Below, piece after piece: positions 26,351-37,100 of a stretch of 64,000 nucleotides of DNA. The DNA comes from Thuidium tamariscinum (Eukaryota; Streptophyta; Bryopsida; Hypnales; Thuidiaceae). A model generated the notes under the pieces. It had not been told where the DNA came from. It ran no database searches and saw only the letters and a list, made by a program, of their open reading frames with translations. The translations under genes were made by a program, and so were the position numbers. The stretch lies in assembly GCA_947034885.2 (NCBI GenBank), contig OX344756.2, positions 21,249,489-21,313,488 on the forward strand, read 5' to 3'. How positions within the stretch are numbered: position 1 is the first letter of the stretch; the number at the start of each line of letters is the position of its first letter.

Positions 26351-28049
26351 CCCATCATAAGTTACTTTTTATTTCTCACTGCTTGGCATTTCTTTTAGGA
26401 AGATTTTCTTTTAAAAAAAATATTTTTTAATTCAAGGATTTCTTTGTGGGTTTTAATGTTTTGGTAGCAAACTGACTAACTTAACTCACTGGTATGGTAA
26501 GTTAGCGGTGAGGGTTTTGGTTTCCCCCATTGAATCAGATGATCATGGGTGGGCTATGGAAAGTATGAAGAATCAAGTCGTAGACCTCACGAGCCCCAAA
26601 AGTGGCAATAAGCACAGCCATGTCTGTCTATAGTCCCAGGAGTTTAGGGTCTTAGACTACCGCCAAGGGACAGCCAAACTTCTAAACTACTCTACTTTAC
26701 GCTACGAAGTGAATTCCTGACACCTTGGGTCTAGTTAATTTTATAGAAGAATCAAGCTTTCTGAAGTGTGTTGATCTTGTCGGCACGTGGTTTGACAAAC
26801 ATTCAATAGTTTCGTTTTGGGCATTTTTGTCTAGATTTTACCTTCTAATGAATGCAATATCCTGTGGAATCTACGTGTGTCTTCCAAGTAAAGTATGAGT
26901 CTCATAGGTTGGCTTGAACAAATAAGTCATTCCGTAGTTAGAATACTTTTGGTAAAGGGTGAGGTATACCATTGCTACCTAAAATAACCTCTAAAGTCCC
27001 TAAGTCCACTAGGGGGGACAAATTATTAGATTTCCAATAGGATGGTGTGACTACATTTTTTGACATGACTTTCTTAATTTTTTTTAATATAAAAAAATAC
27101 ATTATCTTTGTAGGAATATAAATTTTATTTCAATCAATACAAAAAAGAAAAATTATGCCACCCTAAGTTCAAAATAATGTTCTTTAACAACAAAAAAAAT
27201 CACAAAATGTCAAAATAATTTATGAGAATATTTTTCTCATAGAATTATTTTTGTCTACATAAAAAGATTTGATTCATTTTATTAGACTGTAAAGATGAAA
27301 AACTTCTAAAGAGTCATGTTTTCTAGCAAATTAAACATCTTTGTTAACAAATAACTCATAGGATTAATTTTTAAACTCAATTTTTACAAATTTAAAAAGG
27401 AAAAGTTTCATGCAGTTTAAATTGCCTACTAAAACAATCTCATTGTTGGAATTAGTGATCTTCAATTCCATCTTCACAATTGATTAACAATTCCATGTTT
27501 TCTTCTTTCTTTCACCTACTTCTACTTAACAATTTACCAAAGAATGAAAATAAAGAGTTTTTTCTCCCAAACTAAAAATTTAAAACTATATGGTGCAAAG
27601 TTGTTTCAAAATTAGAAGATAAAAAGTCTTGTGATCTAGTCACACAACATTCAAAAAAATCATGTAGTTTTCTTCACTTTAATTGCAAACATCTCATAAT
27701 CTACAAGGTCAAATGAAAGCTTAAAAATTTCTTTTTCACACTTTTACACCAATCTAGTCCACAATCTTATAATTAAATATGCCACCCCCCCTACTATTAA
27801 CATTTTTCCTCTTCGCAATAGAAATCATAGCAAATTTTCAATGCTTTTTGATGAAGAAAGGCCTTTAGACATTCTAGACTTTCAAACTTTAGGAGTTAAG
27901 ATTCCAAAGAAAAAACTCCGTAACCTTCATCCTTGATCATCTCATATGGGAAATTGAAAATGAATTGACAAATTCTAGGACTATAGTGGAAATGTGCCGA
28001 ATTACCAAGCATGCAATTAACCCTTAAAAGACAAATTGGTGGCTGTGAA

Positions 28050-28249
28050 AATCATGTATTTTGATGCCGTGTGATATCATCTACTTTGAATAAGCCAAAT
28101 ATACCCATTAGAAGTCAAAGTATTGTAGAAGATCTCTGCTTTTCCACCTCTAAACCCAATGATGAATAGTTGTACTTTTGTCCTACAAAGAAAGATTCTT
28201 TATCATTCATCCAACACAAAATGTCCGTCTCCATGTTTAAGGGTTATAA
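28050..28249 (+). repeat. Short dispersed repeat of ~200 bp, copy 3
   Basis: Words in order: AATCATGTATTTTGATGCCG, AATATACCCATTAGAAGTCA, AAGTATTGTAGAAGATCTC, TCCTACAAAGAAAGATTCTT, TATCATTCATCCAACACAAA and TTTAAGGGTTATAAAC. An overlapping open frame here is chance. Confidence 0.78.
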
Positions 28250-28308
28250 ACATAAGGTTGAGTGTTCTTGGGGACTTCGGAAAAAGAAGAAGAAGGGTAG
28301 TAAGTTAG

Positions 28309-28353
28309 TACCCCCTCCTCCCTCCTCCCTCCTCCCTCCTCCTCCCTCTCCCA
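28309..28353. repeat. Homopyrimidine tract, (CCTCCCT)n-like
   Basis: More than 40 bases of only C and T on the + strand (after GTTAGTA), with a purine-only AGAAGAAGAAGGG tract shortly upstream. Such mirror-like tracts can form triplex DNA. Confidence 0.8.
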
Positions 28354-28783
28354 CCAAGAAAGATCAAAGTACACACAAGTGGAATCAACAGCACCTCCGC
28401 CCACTGATGGAGCTCATACCATTTCCAGTGCAGACAAGCGTACTTCCCTGGCATTCCTTGGCACCCAGCTTCATCATCAGTGGTCATGTGCACAGACAAA
28501 CGCACTCGCCACATGAGCCATAATAATAATTCCCAAAGCCCCTCCTCGCCGCAGTGATCCCGAAACTGGCTAAATTTCGCTCATTTTTTTACTTAATTTT
28601 TTCATGCCCTTTGAAAAAAATTTAAAAAATCTTCCAAAAATGAACATTTGGTTAAAAACCTTGAATTTGTTCTGAGATCACTGCTCCTCGTGCAAAGACG
28701 TAGGATTTTCCATGGCTTGCCTTCATGAAATATGGTCTTTGGGGACTTTTCCAGAGGGTTTTTGGTTTTAATGTTTCGAGCTA

Positions 28784-28880
28784 TGTGTATGTATGTATGT
28801 ATCTATATCTTTATACATGTCTATAGTTATATATTTACATATTTATGCATGTACGTTTATATATGTATGTATGTATATTA
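28784..28880. repeat. (TATG)n-like microsatellite region
   Basis: Imperfect runs of TGTATGTATGTATG and TATATTTACATATTTATGCATG. Simple-sequence DNA in the GC-variable region before the SAP30-like gene. Confidence 0.75.
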
Positions 28881-29639
28881 GTACAAATTTATTGTAGTGT
28901 AATATTGATTGAACTTAGGAAAAAACGGATTGGATGAAAAATATATTTTGAATGAAATATTTGAGATGAAAACATGACCATATTTGTGACAATGAGTTGT
29001 GACAAACTGCATGATAATGTGTATCTGTATACACATATACACATCCATGCATGCGGTGTTGAGCACCGTGTTCTCTTGTGTTGAGGCCAGTGAATTGAAA
29101 TACATTTCATAACATTTTCACCAATTGTTGGAAACACCAAGTGATTATGTGGATCTTTTCTTGAATTTCTACTGTTGTTAACTAATTTTTATAATGCATT
29201 TTTTGTATTTCCAAAATCATTGTAGCTACTACCATAATGAAGTAAGATTCTGGAGAAATAATATCCTAAAATAAATTTTGCAGATGTTTGGATAAAAAAG
29301 ATTACACTTGAAATTGTATGATTAAGAATTAAATGGAGATAATCATTAAATTATCCAAGATTTGTTAAAACTTATTGGAAGTTCAATAAGAGATTTAAGA
29401 TTCTCTTCTTATGCATTTTCTAAACTCTGTGAAAACAAAACCATGAAATTTTCAAAGTCCTTGAAAATGATTGTGTCTCCAAAATCGACTCTAGTCTCTC
29501 CCTTCATAGCAAGAGTAGAGTGGAGAAGCTTTACATTGTAGACAAGAATCTCTTTAAGTTTGTTTTAGAAATCGTGCAAGTTGTAATTAGGAGCCGCTAA
29601 ATTACCTTTAGCCCCCAAGGAAAATTCTAAATTGAACTA

Positions 29640-31240
29640 ACTTGCCCAATGAATTAGTGTTACCTCCCGCAATTAGCCTGGTCTTCCTTCGCTCCTGGTC
29701 GAGCACTGGGAGTGGAAATAGGAAAGCGAGCGGCAGCAAGGAAGGTTGGGACGAAAAGACGGGAAACCAACGGCGGCTGTCAGCCATGACTTGTTCTATT
29801 ATTATACTTCCCCACCAGCGCCTCCCGCATCCCCCGGTCCCCGCCTCCGACCTCCAGTCGCTGCCCCCCTCCTGGTCTTCGTCGTCTCTCTCTTCCCAGT
29901 CGGGTCTCCTAGCCAGCAAGTGAGTACACAAAGCTATGGACTTATGATGATCTTTTCTCAACTTCTCTCTCTCCGTCCAGGTCTGGATTGCTCGCTTGCT
30001 TGCTTGCTTTTGCAGCAGCCAATTCGAAGGCGCTTCAATTTAGTTTCGGTGGAGCACGGAGAGATCATTCTCTGCTCGTTTCTACGTCTTCGTGGCGCTC
30101 GTAGAGTATAGAACTCTCTAAGATTCCCTGCTGGGAACCACCTCTTGGATTACAGCCCAATTGTTGACGCTCGCGAGTGCTCTCAGTTGGAAAGACTTCG
30201 TTGATCGTGTATTTGTGGAGAGGGAAGCGCTTGTGGTGGTGGCGATTGCATTTTAAATTTTTAGTTAGTTTGGTTGCTTGGTTTTTTTTTTGGAGTGGAG
30301 CAGATTGAGAGAGAGAAAGTGAGGGTTGTTAAGATGAGTTTCTGGTTATGGAAGAAGCGCTGTAGTGGATCTGAAATATTGGTAGGTTGATGAGAGAGCC
30401 GGGAGTGCTGGTTACCGGCATGCCACATCCACTAAGACGACGAAGACGAAATAGAACCAATTGAAGTAGACACAATTTTGTTCTAATTATTTCGCTTCTT
30501 CTTCCCTTAGATTTACCTCTCATCTTAGAGGTGTCTCTACCACTCTATTACCTCCCTTTTTTGCAACTGGAAGCAGTGGGAGCAATCCCCAAGGAGATCA
30601 TTATTGTTTAATTATTGAGTGCAGGGTAAGGCTACAGCCGCAGTCAAATTTGCCTCTTGTTAGCATTGCTTGTGTCCCTCTTCTCTCAATGCGAGCGTGT
30701 TGCAATTTACCAATGCGTCGTGGTAGGTGGTAACAACAAGAATGGCATATTAATTCGTTTCTCTTGAATTTTTTTTTTTCTTTTACGAAACTGGTACTCT
30801 GTAATTGAATACTCGTCTTCGATCTGGTGGTATAGTGCGAGACCTCAATCAGAATGAACAAGCGTGGCTTGGCAACAGTGGTACAAGCTGGGAAAGATCC
30901 TGCATGCTCCAGTATCCCATGACGTGAGGGTCTTGAGCTTCGGGGGTTAGTAAATGCGAGAGACAAACGACTTTGGCTGGCTTCTACAGTGCAAGCACCT
31001 TCTGCCGTTTAATCCTCCAGTTTTGACTTCCTCCACCATGTGGACTTGATCTTGTAGATCACCTTGTGGAGATCACCTTGTAGGCCTTTGGAATTGGCCT
31101 GATGATGGAGATCATGACCAGAGCGTGAGTGAGGGTGGATCGAACGCTAAGAGGGGAAGAAAATTATTAAAAAAGAAGAGAAAATTATCGCAGAAGAGGA
31201 AATTGTAGGCTAGTTGGCCGGACTTGGATTGGGAGTGGAA
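29640..31240 (+). promoter_or_regulatory. GC-rich upstream region, probable promoter and leader of the SAP30-like gene
   Basis: A GC-rich, pyrimidine-rich block (29640-30120) and a mixed-composition stretch precede the SAP30-like start codon and contrast with the AT-rich DNA upstream. A possible leader-intron donor (GTGAGTA near 29920) and a pyrimidine-rich acceptor (CTCTCTCTCCGTCCAG near 29981) are visible. Open frames here differ between strands, are Pro/Ser-rich and match no family I recognise, so I do not call a protein. The transcription start cannot be placed from sequence alone. Confidence 0.45.
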
Positions 31241-31432
31241 ATGCTGGATACTGAAGAAGGCCCGCCGGCCGTGCACTACCGTTCCGGCGAGGATAGTGGT
31301 GAAGAAGGCCTGGCCGTGTTGCCTAGGCATACTAAGGTCCTGGTCACGGGGAACAATCGCACCAAGTCGGTGCTTGTGGGTCTCCATGGAGTTGTGACCA
31401 AGGCGGTGGGCCTCGGGGGTTGGCACTGGCTG
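31241..31432 (+). CDS. SAP30-like gene, exon 1 (start codon, conserved core)
   Basis: This 64-codon exon begins at ATG 31241 and ends in phase 0 at a GT donor (31433) directly after the HWL codons. A longer in-frame reading upstream lacks an ATG. It contains the most conserved block of the family, including VTGNNRTKSVLVGL. The exon is GC-rich compared with its intron. Confidence 0.88.
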
Positions 31433-34400
31433 GTACTCCATCAATTCTTTACTATTCTAGCTTGTTGTTAATTTTTTGTTCCTTACCAGTTTTTCAATGA
31501 TGTGGTAAAGTGTGTACCTTTGCCATTGCAGTCGATCTGTTAGCAATGATGGTCTGAACGCAGTGCTTAAGGGGAGGATTAACGGGTTTAAGAAGCCTTC
31601 ACATCCAGGATTTAAGTAATAATGCTCTCTCAACGTCAGTTGTCAGGGTCTTTGATAGAGCTTGTTTTCTAGTTTACTACCAATTTCTTTCTCTGCCACT
31701 GTAGTTCGTGTTACATGTGTGGAGCTTTGCCACTGTAGTCGATCTGTTAGCAATGATGGTTTGAACTTTTAAACACAGTTCTTAAGGGGAGGATTTACAG
31801 GATTAGTAGGCCTTCGCATTCAGGATTCCAGTGCATTATGCTCTCCTATCGTGTCAGTTGTCAGGTTCTTTGATAGAGGTTGTCTGTTGGTTTATCAATT
31901 TTTTTCTTTCTCTGTCACTTTAGTTCGTGTTGTAATGTATGGGGCTTTACCATTGCAATTGATCTTGAGGGTGGCATTAGCGGGATTAGCAAGCCTTCAC
32001 ATTCAGGATTTAAGTGAATAGTACTCCTAACATATCAGTTTTCTGGTTCTTTGATTGAGGTTAACTTCTAGTTCATTTTCAATTTTCTGCCACTGTAGTT
32101 CGTGTCGTAGTGGGTGGAGCTTTTCCATTGCAAATGGTCTTACAGCGACTGTCTCTAACCACAGTTCTTAAGAGTAGGATTAGTAAGCGATAACACATTA
32201 AGGATTTAAGTGCACATTCACATTGCTCTCTTAACCTGCCGGTTTTCAGGTTCTCCGCTAGAGTTTGTTTTCTAGTTTGTTATTTATTTTTTCTGTCACT
32301 TTAGTGAATGGATGTCGTCACGTTTGGGCCTATGCCTTCGCGATTGATCTTACAGCTATGATCTTTCGGACCCTGTTCTTGAGAGTAGGATTAGCGGGAT
32401 GAAGTAGACTTCAAATTCAGGATTTAAGTGCATAATGCTCTCTGAACCTGTCGGCTTACGGGTGATTTATTAGAGCTTATTTTCTAGTTTATTTCACCTT
32501 AATTTCTCTGTCAGATGAGTTTGTGTCGTAATGTGTGGAATTTTTCTATTGCAATCGATCTTACTACGATTGCCTCTGACTTTAGTTCTTAAAAGAGAGA
32601 TTAGTCGGATTAGTAAGCCTTTTTGTTCAGGATTTTAGTGCATAACGGTCTTCTAACGTGTCCGTTTCAGGTTGTGTGATGGAACTTATTTTCTAGTTCA
32701 TTAAAAAAAATTCCCTCTGTTACTTTAGTTTGTGTCGTAATGTGTGGAGCTTTACCATTGCAATTGATCTTACAGCGATTGTCTCTGACCTTATTTCTTA
32801 GTGGTGGCATTCATGGGATCAATAAGCCTTCACTTTCAGGATTTAAGTGCATGATGCTTTTGGTTTCAGGTTCTTACCAATGGGGATGAAGTCAAGCTGC
32901 AGCGAAACGCGCTGAGCGTAATTGAAGCTCCGAGTGGTCACGAAGAGCACGACGACAATGAAGATAATCCTTTTTCTAGTGGGACAAGCCTAGGTTAGCT
33001 GCATCTCTTTATTACCCTCCCCACAGAGTCTTAGTCTAGTTGCCGTTGTTCTATTTAGAGCAGTTAATCAAGAAGGTAGAGGATACTATTGGAGCACTGT
33101 AAGCATTGTGACTCATGTGGGACTCTGTTTCATTGGGAGCTTTTTAGTGATCACTTCGGGTTCAAGAGTTGAACCCGCTATGCAATCATTCAAGTGGAGG
33201 TTGGTGACCACTATCGAAGGGACTTTTGACTACCCCATTTCCGTTCAGCCATAGACATTTAGCCTTCGAGCCAAGCTTGCAACCAGCTCGCTAATTGAAG
33301 GAAACAAAGTATATTAATAGAGAAGTTGCTGTTAGTAGCAGGTCAGTCAATAGGAGACGGGATCCGGTCCCTGACGGTTTTAGCAGTGTCTTCCTTACCT
33401 CGATTAGTCAGCATTTGGAGGCCTTCCTTTACTGGCCTCTCATAAGTATGGGGTTGAGCTGGTTAGCTCTGTCGGTTTAGTTTATGAAGAAGTTCAATGC
33501 TACAGTGCCCCCAATGCACAATGATCTTAACTTTTGCGAAGCTAGGGAGACGGTCAATGGTTTGTGGCACGGAAGGAGGTATTGATTTTAGGAAGGTCTG
33601 CAATAGACAGTCGAATATATGATGAACTGAGCTCAGTATTGATATTCTGGTGCAGAAGACAATGTTCCTAGAAATGCATTCAAACCCAGGGTGCAGCCAC
33701 GAAAGCCGTCCGTGCCCGTTGCTCGCAATGCAAGCCTTACTGATGAGGATAACGCAATGGCAGCTGAGCATGCTAATTTCAACAGGATGTTTGAGAGGAG
33801 GGATGAGGTGGATGAGGGATCCAGTCCCACTTCTGAAGTTCTACCGGTACGCCAGCCCTTCAAACCCGTGGGGAGACTTGCGAGGACGGAGAGTTAATTG
33901 TCTATGCTTAACATTTTCTATTAGTAAGTTAGATTTGAAGCTCAATCCAAGCACATGTATTGATAGGCTCATACTTTGCTGTTTCTGTTTGCAGTCGGTG
34001 GATCTGAGCAAGTTGGAAATAGCCGCTCTGAAGAGGTATCGAAGGCATTTTAAACTGGTAAAGTTCAGCACTTATGACCAGGTGGCCAAGTGTAGCGCGT
34101 CAACCGAGTTAGAGGATTATCTTTGCGATCAAACTTGAAAGCTTTCTAACCTATCTGTAGGAGTGTGCTTACTCTGGGAAGTCACATACTAAAGCTCACT
34201 AGAAAGGCCTCCTAATAATACTCACTGGAGAGATCACCTAATAGGCTCACCGGAGAGATCAGTAAGTGCAACAGCGAAACTGTCTTGGGATTAATTTCTC
34301 TCACTCAAATGTATTGGATGATTTCTCATGCAATCATTCAAAGTGGGATATTGTAGATCACTATTAAAGGAACTGTAGGCAACTCCATTTCCATGCACAT

Positions 34401-35570
34401 TAGTAGTCAAGCCTTGATTTCTTACACGCAACTTGAAAGAGATGGGTTGCCGTTGGTAACAGGGTGAATTAAAAAGAGACGAGATCAGGTCCGTAACTGT
34501 TTTAGTATCCTCTACTTCATTGAAAGAACAGGATAGTTAAGTATATTTTTAACTCGAGAGGACTCAGATGTAGCAAACCTTCTATTGCTGCTTGGATATG
34601 CTTTCACTTCATGTGCTGAGCTCCATCTTGGGGTGGCTTTTAGATGGACGTTGGTCCCAACTCAACCAAGGAGCAGCTCCTGCGTGCTGTCGGTCGTCAC
34701 TTCATGTCTCAGGTGAGAGGACATTCTCCGTGTATTTACATGTCTATTCGTAGAAATCCACTACACTCCCTGTATTCAGTGTATTCAGTATTAAATCTAA
34801 TCCACATGCACTACATGTTCTCCACACTAATTGTCGACAACACTTTTTGGTTGGATGTTCATGAATAGTGCCTCGCTCTCTTTGTAGGGAGATTAACATA
34901 CTTGGTTGAGTCGCACTTGAAAACATAGTTCGTGTACTGCTATGGACTTGGTAACAACGTTTTGAAACCTTCAACACTTTATTTCAGGATTTTTCCTGAT
35001 GTTGAGATGTGTATATTGGTTTGATTGTATCTTTAAATGGAAGATTCTTTTTTTGAAGTTATGATATGTGAGTGCCTGGTTTATGTGAGTTAGCTTCTAC
35101 AACGCTCTGACGTGAGAATTCTAGTGCGGTTGTATCAGAGGGTGGGTATCAGCTATTCATACTACCTATAGATGTATTATAAGTACCTGTGTACGAAAAT
35201 TATGTTTAAGATGTGTGCGTAGGGGCGAACCTGTTGACGCGTTTACGGAAGTATGTGGGTAGGATGTTTTTACCACGTTTTAGTAGTTTCTTGCAGAGGG
35301 AGTGTTGTCTTCAAATATGATAGGATGGGACTTTTTCAAATTTAAAAAAAAATTTGTCAACTTGATGTGCAAGACGGCTTGCTTGATGGCTTTTTAAATT
35401 AAAGGTGTTTTTTTGTGTGAATATTTGTGCTTTTTATTTTTTTATTATCTCCTTTCATACCCAAATTCAATCTGCTGAGCTTGTTTTCTTTACTTCGTTT
35501 GTGCCAGGAGTTGGACGAAGCACAGGTCATTGCAGCGTTCCTGCAAGCTGCTAAGCGTCCAAGGCCCTAA
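31241..35570 (+). CDS. SAP30-like / Sin3-associated p18 family protein, six exons
   Basis: Plant homologue of the SAP30 subunit of the Sin3-histone deacetylase corepressor, a nuclear scaffold protein; the role is by family and recognised from memory of plant homologues. Exons: 31241-31432, 32870-32993, 33656-about 33846, 33995-34057, 34644-34712, 35508-35570, giving about 233 residues. Exon 1 carries the conserved core RHTKVLVTGNNRTKSVLVGL (residues 29-48) and GLGGWHWL (57-64). Exon 2 continues VLTNGDEVKLQRNALSVIEA, then an acidic stretch. Exon 3 is a variable linker. Exon 4 has VDLSKLEIAAL and RYRRHFKL, exon 5 STKEQLL and RHFMSQ, and exon 6 ELDEAQVIAAFLQAAKR, together the C-terminal Sin3-binding region. 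Introns are GT..AG and phases agree (1 after exon 2; 0 elsewhere). The donor of exon 3 is uncertain: 33847 or 33868 keep the frame, while the better-looking GT at 33893 does not. The start is the first in-frame ATG, next to a family-typical ML- beginning. Confidence 0.9.
31500..32869 (+). repeat. About seven tandem diverged copies of a ~210-bp unit inside intron 1 of the SAP30-like gene
   Basis: Units begin near 31511, 31719, 31938, 32111, 32320, 32531 and 32739. Recurring words in order are GTGTGGAGCTTT, CCATTGCAATTGATCTTACA, GTTCTTAAG..GGATTAG, AAGCCTTCACATTCAGGATT, TAAGTGCATAATGCTCTC, TTCAGGTTCTTTGAT and TTCTAGTTTATT. Unit lengths run from about 173 to 219 bases. The last unit ends at the real 3' splice site at 32869/32870, so the TTTCAG/GTTCT junction of exon 2 is itself part of the repeat. 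Earlier copies keep an AG at the equivalent spot near 31646, 31864, 32249 and 32670, and have lost it near 32043 and 32459. Confidence 0.88.
33181..33400 (+). repeat. Intronic repeat, copy 1 (intron 2 of the SAP30-like gene)
   Basis: This stretch shares an ordered series of words with 34331-34530: GCAATCATTCAA, AGTGG, GACCACTAT/GATCACTATTAAAGG, CCCCATTTCCGT/CTCCATTTCCAT, GTTGCTGTTAG/GTTGCCGTTGG, GAGACGGGATCCGGTCC/GAGACGAGATCAGGTCC and GTTTTAG. The copies are diverged, in the same orientation, and sit in two introns of one gene. The element type is not recognised. Confidence 0.7.
34331..34530 (+). repeat. Intronic repeat, copy 2 (intron 4 of the SAP30-like gene)
   Basis: Partner of 33181-33400, with the same word order and shorter internal spacing. 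It lies wholly between exon 4 and exon 5. No terminal inverted repeat was seen, so a segmental duplication within the gene is as likely as two insertions of a mobile element. Confidence 0.68.
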
Positions 35571-37100
35571 GAGCCCAGATTGCAGGCCATTTGGCTCTCT
35601 CTTCACATTTGAGCTTTTTCGCCCGATCAGGTGGCGAATGGCAAGGGATGAGGACAACACCTTGATACATAAAGGAAGTGGAGCTCCTAAGGAAGTGGAA
35701 CAACGACAACCCCTACTGTTGGCTGGATTGTAAAGACTTATCAACTCTCACACCTCCTTCTGCTTGTATGCTGTTGTATCATAGCAAGATTGTCTCAACT
35801 CTGTAGAGCCTGGAGCGCGATTTCCTTGCCGTAAGGCTGGAATTTGGTGATTTTGCACATAAGGGGTTTCCATTCTCCCAGTGTAGGCTTGATCATTGGG
35901 TCCAAATCCTTTTTTGATTAGTTCCACCATTTGTACAGAAGAAGCGCATGCAGTAGTTTTTTCACCTCCTAAAATTGCAGTGTACAGAGGATCATTGGAT
36001 GCACTTTGTGGCATACGGTACTGCTAATTTCTTATCACCTGTTCATAGAAGGAGTAAATTAAAGCCCCCCCGTACAGGTCAAGCACATTCATGCCACCCT
36101 TTGTTTTATTATGATGAGATCTTGATCACCACCTTGATGAAAAGGTTGTATATTCTTACTTATTAAAGGAAGACTTCTCCCTTTGGTTTCCTTCGACTTT
36201 ACTGGATTGTGACTGTTCCGTTCCATCTTCGAACTGTTATGTAAGTTAAGTTATGGCACATTTTGGTCTCCTGCATGCTTGACAAGGGCCTGCGTGGGCT
36301 GGCAGTTCTGACTGAATGCAACAGCTATTTTAGCATATATGTGCATAGGTACACGAGAGAGTACCCTTTCTGCACTGATTGGAATTGGAAGACTTTATTA
36401 TTTGGGACGTAGCAGCAGGGAGCACCTGCCTTTGCCCTTTCTGCCCTTTTTCCCAGATTTGGTGACTGTTCTTTTGCCTTGCAGCGTCACAAATCATGTT
36501 ATTAGTTATGCCATTGCAAAACTGTTACTTACTCGTGGGTTGTTTGCTGAAGGAATGGGGTTTTTAATCTTCTTCAATTTCTTATCCCTTTTAACTACAT
36601 GGTCTTCTTTAGCAGTGCCTCATGTTTCTGAAACAATTCGTGTTTCCTTTGTATTTTATCAATGTTTCCTTTGTGTTTTGTCCGTGTTTCCTTTTTTAGA
36701 AACTGAGGTAGTAAGACTCGGTGTATGGATACTGGTATAATTTGGCACAAATTTGGGGTATTGCCGTCGTTGGAAGACAAAAAATTGGGGTGGGTTTTGG
36801 AGATTTATGTGTCAACTGTATCAATTATTGAGACTGGAGTTGTGCAGGGGGGTTGGGGTTGGGGGGAGTCAGTGGTGGGTGGCTGCAGGTCTGTTCATGT
36901 TGACACCGCAGCGATGAAGGTCGGCACATGGCATTTTTGGCTGTCATTGTTGAGGGTGATTTTCTGAGGATCTGATACCTGAAACCTCTGCATCAGCAAC
37001 CTTAACTCCTCAAGGCACAGGGCCTTTTTGGGTTTAAAAACATGAGTGCTTTTTTGAAATGTTGTAGTCCAAAATGTTATTAACATATAGAAATCTCAAC
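35571..37100. other. Downstream flank of the SAP30-like gene, no gene recognised
   Basis: Mixed-composition sequence following the stop codon. The first few hundred bases probably include the 3' UTR. An open frame of 133 codons near 36339-36740 is hydrophobic, crossed by frames on the other strand, and resembles no family I know; I take it as chance. Confidence 0.4.

Noticed and set aside
26004-26430. Pro/Gly/Arg-rich frames on both strands
   Set aside because: Compositional artefact of a C-rich block: four competing frames, none with a recognised domain or splice-linked neighbours.
33650-34138. 162-codon continuous frame across exon 3, intron 3 and exon 4 of the SAP30-like gene
   Set aside because: Only its part from 33995 matches the family. 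The exon 3 match is in a different frame, so the long frame is a coincidental read-through of the intron.
36339-36740. 133-codon hydrophobic frame downstream of the SAP30-like gene
   Set aside because: No family recognised and composition typical of translated T-rich non-coding DNA.
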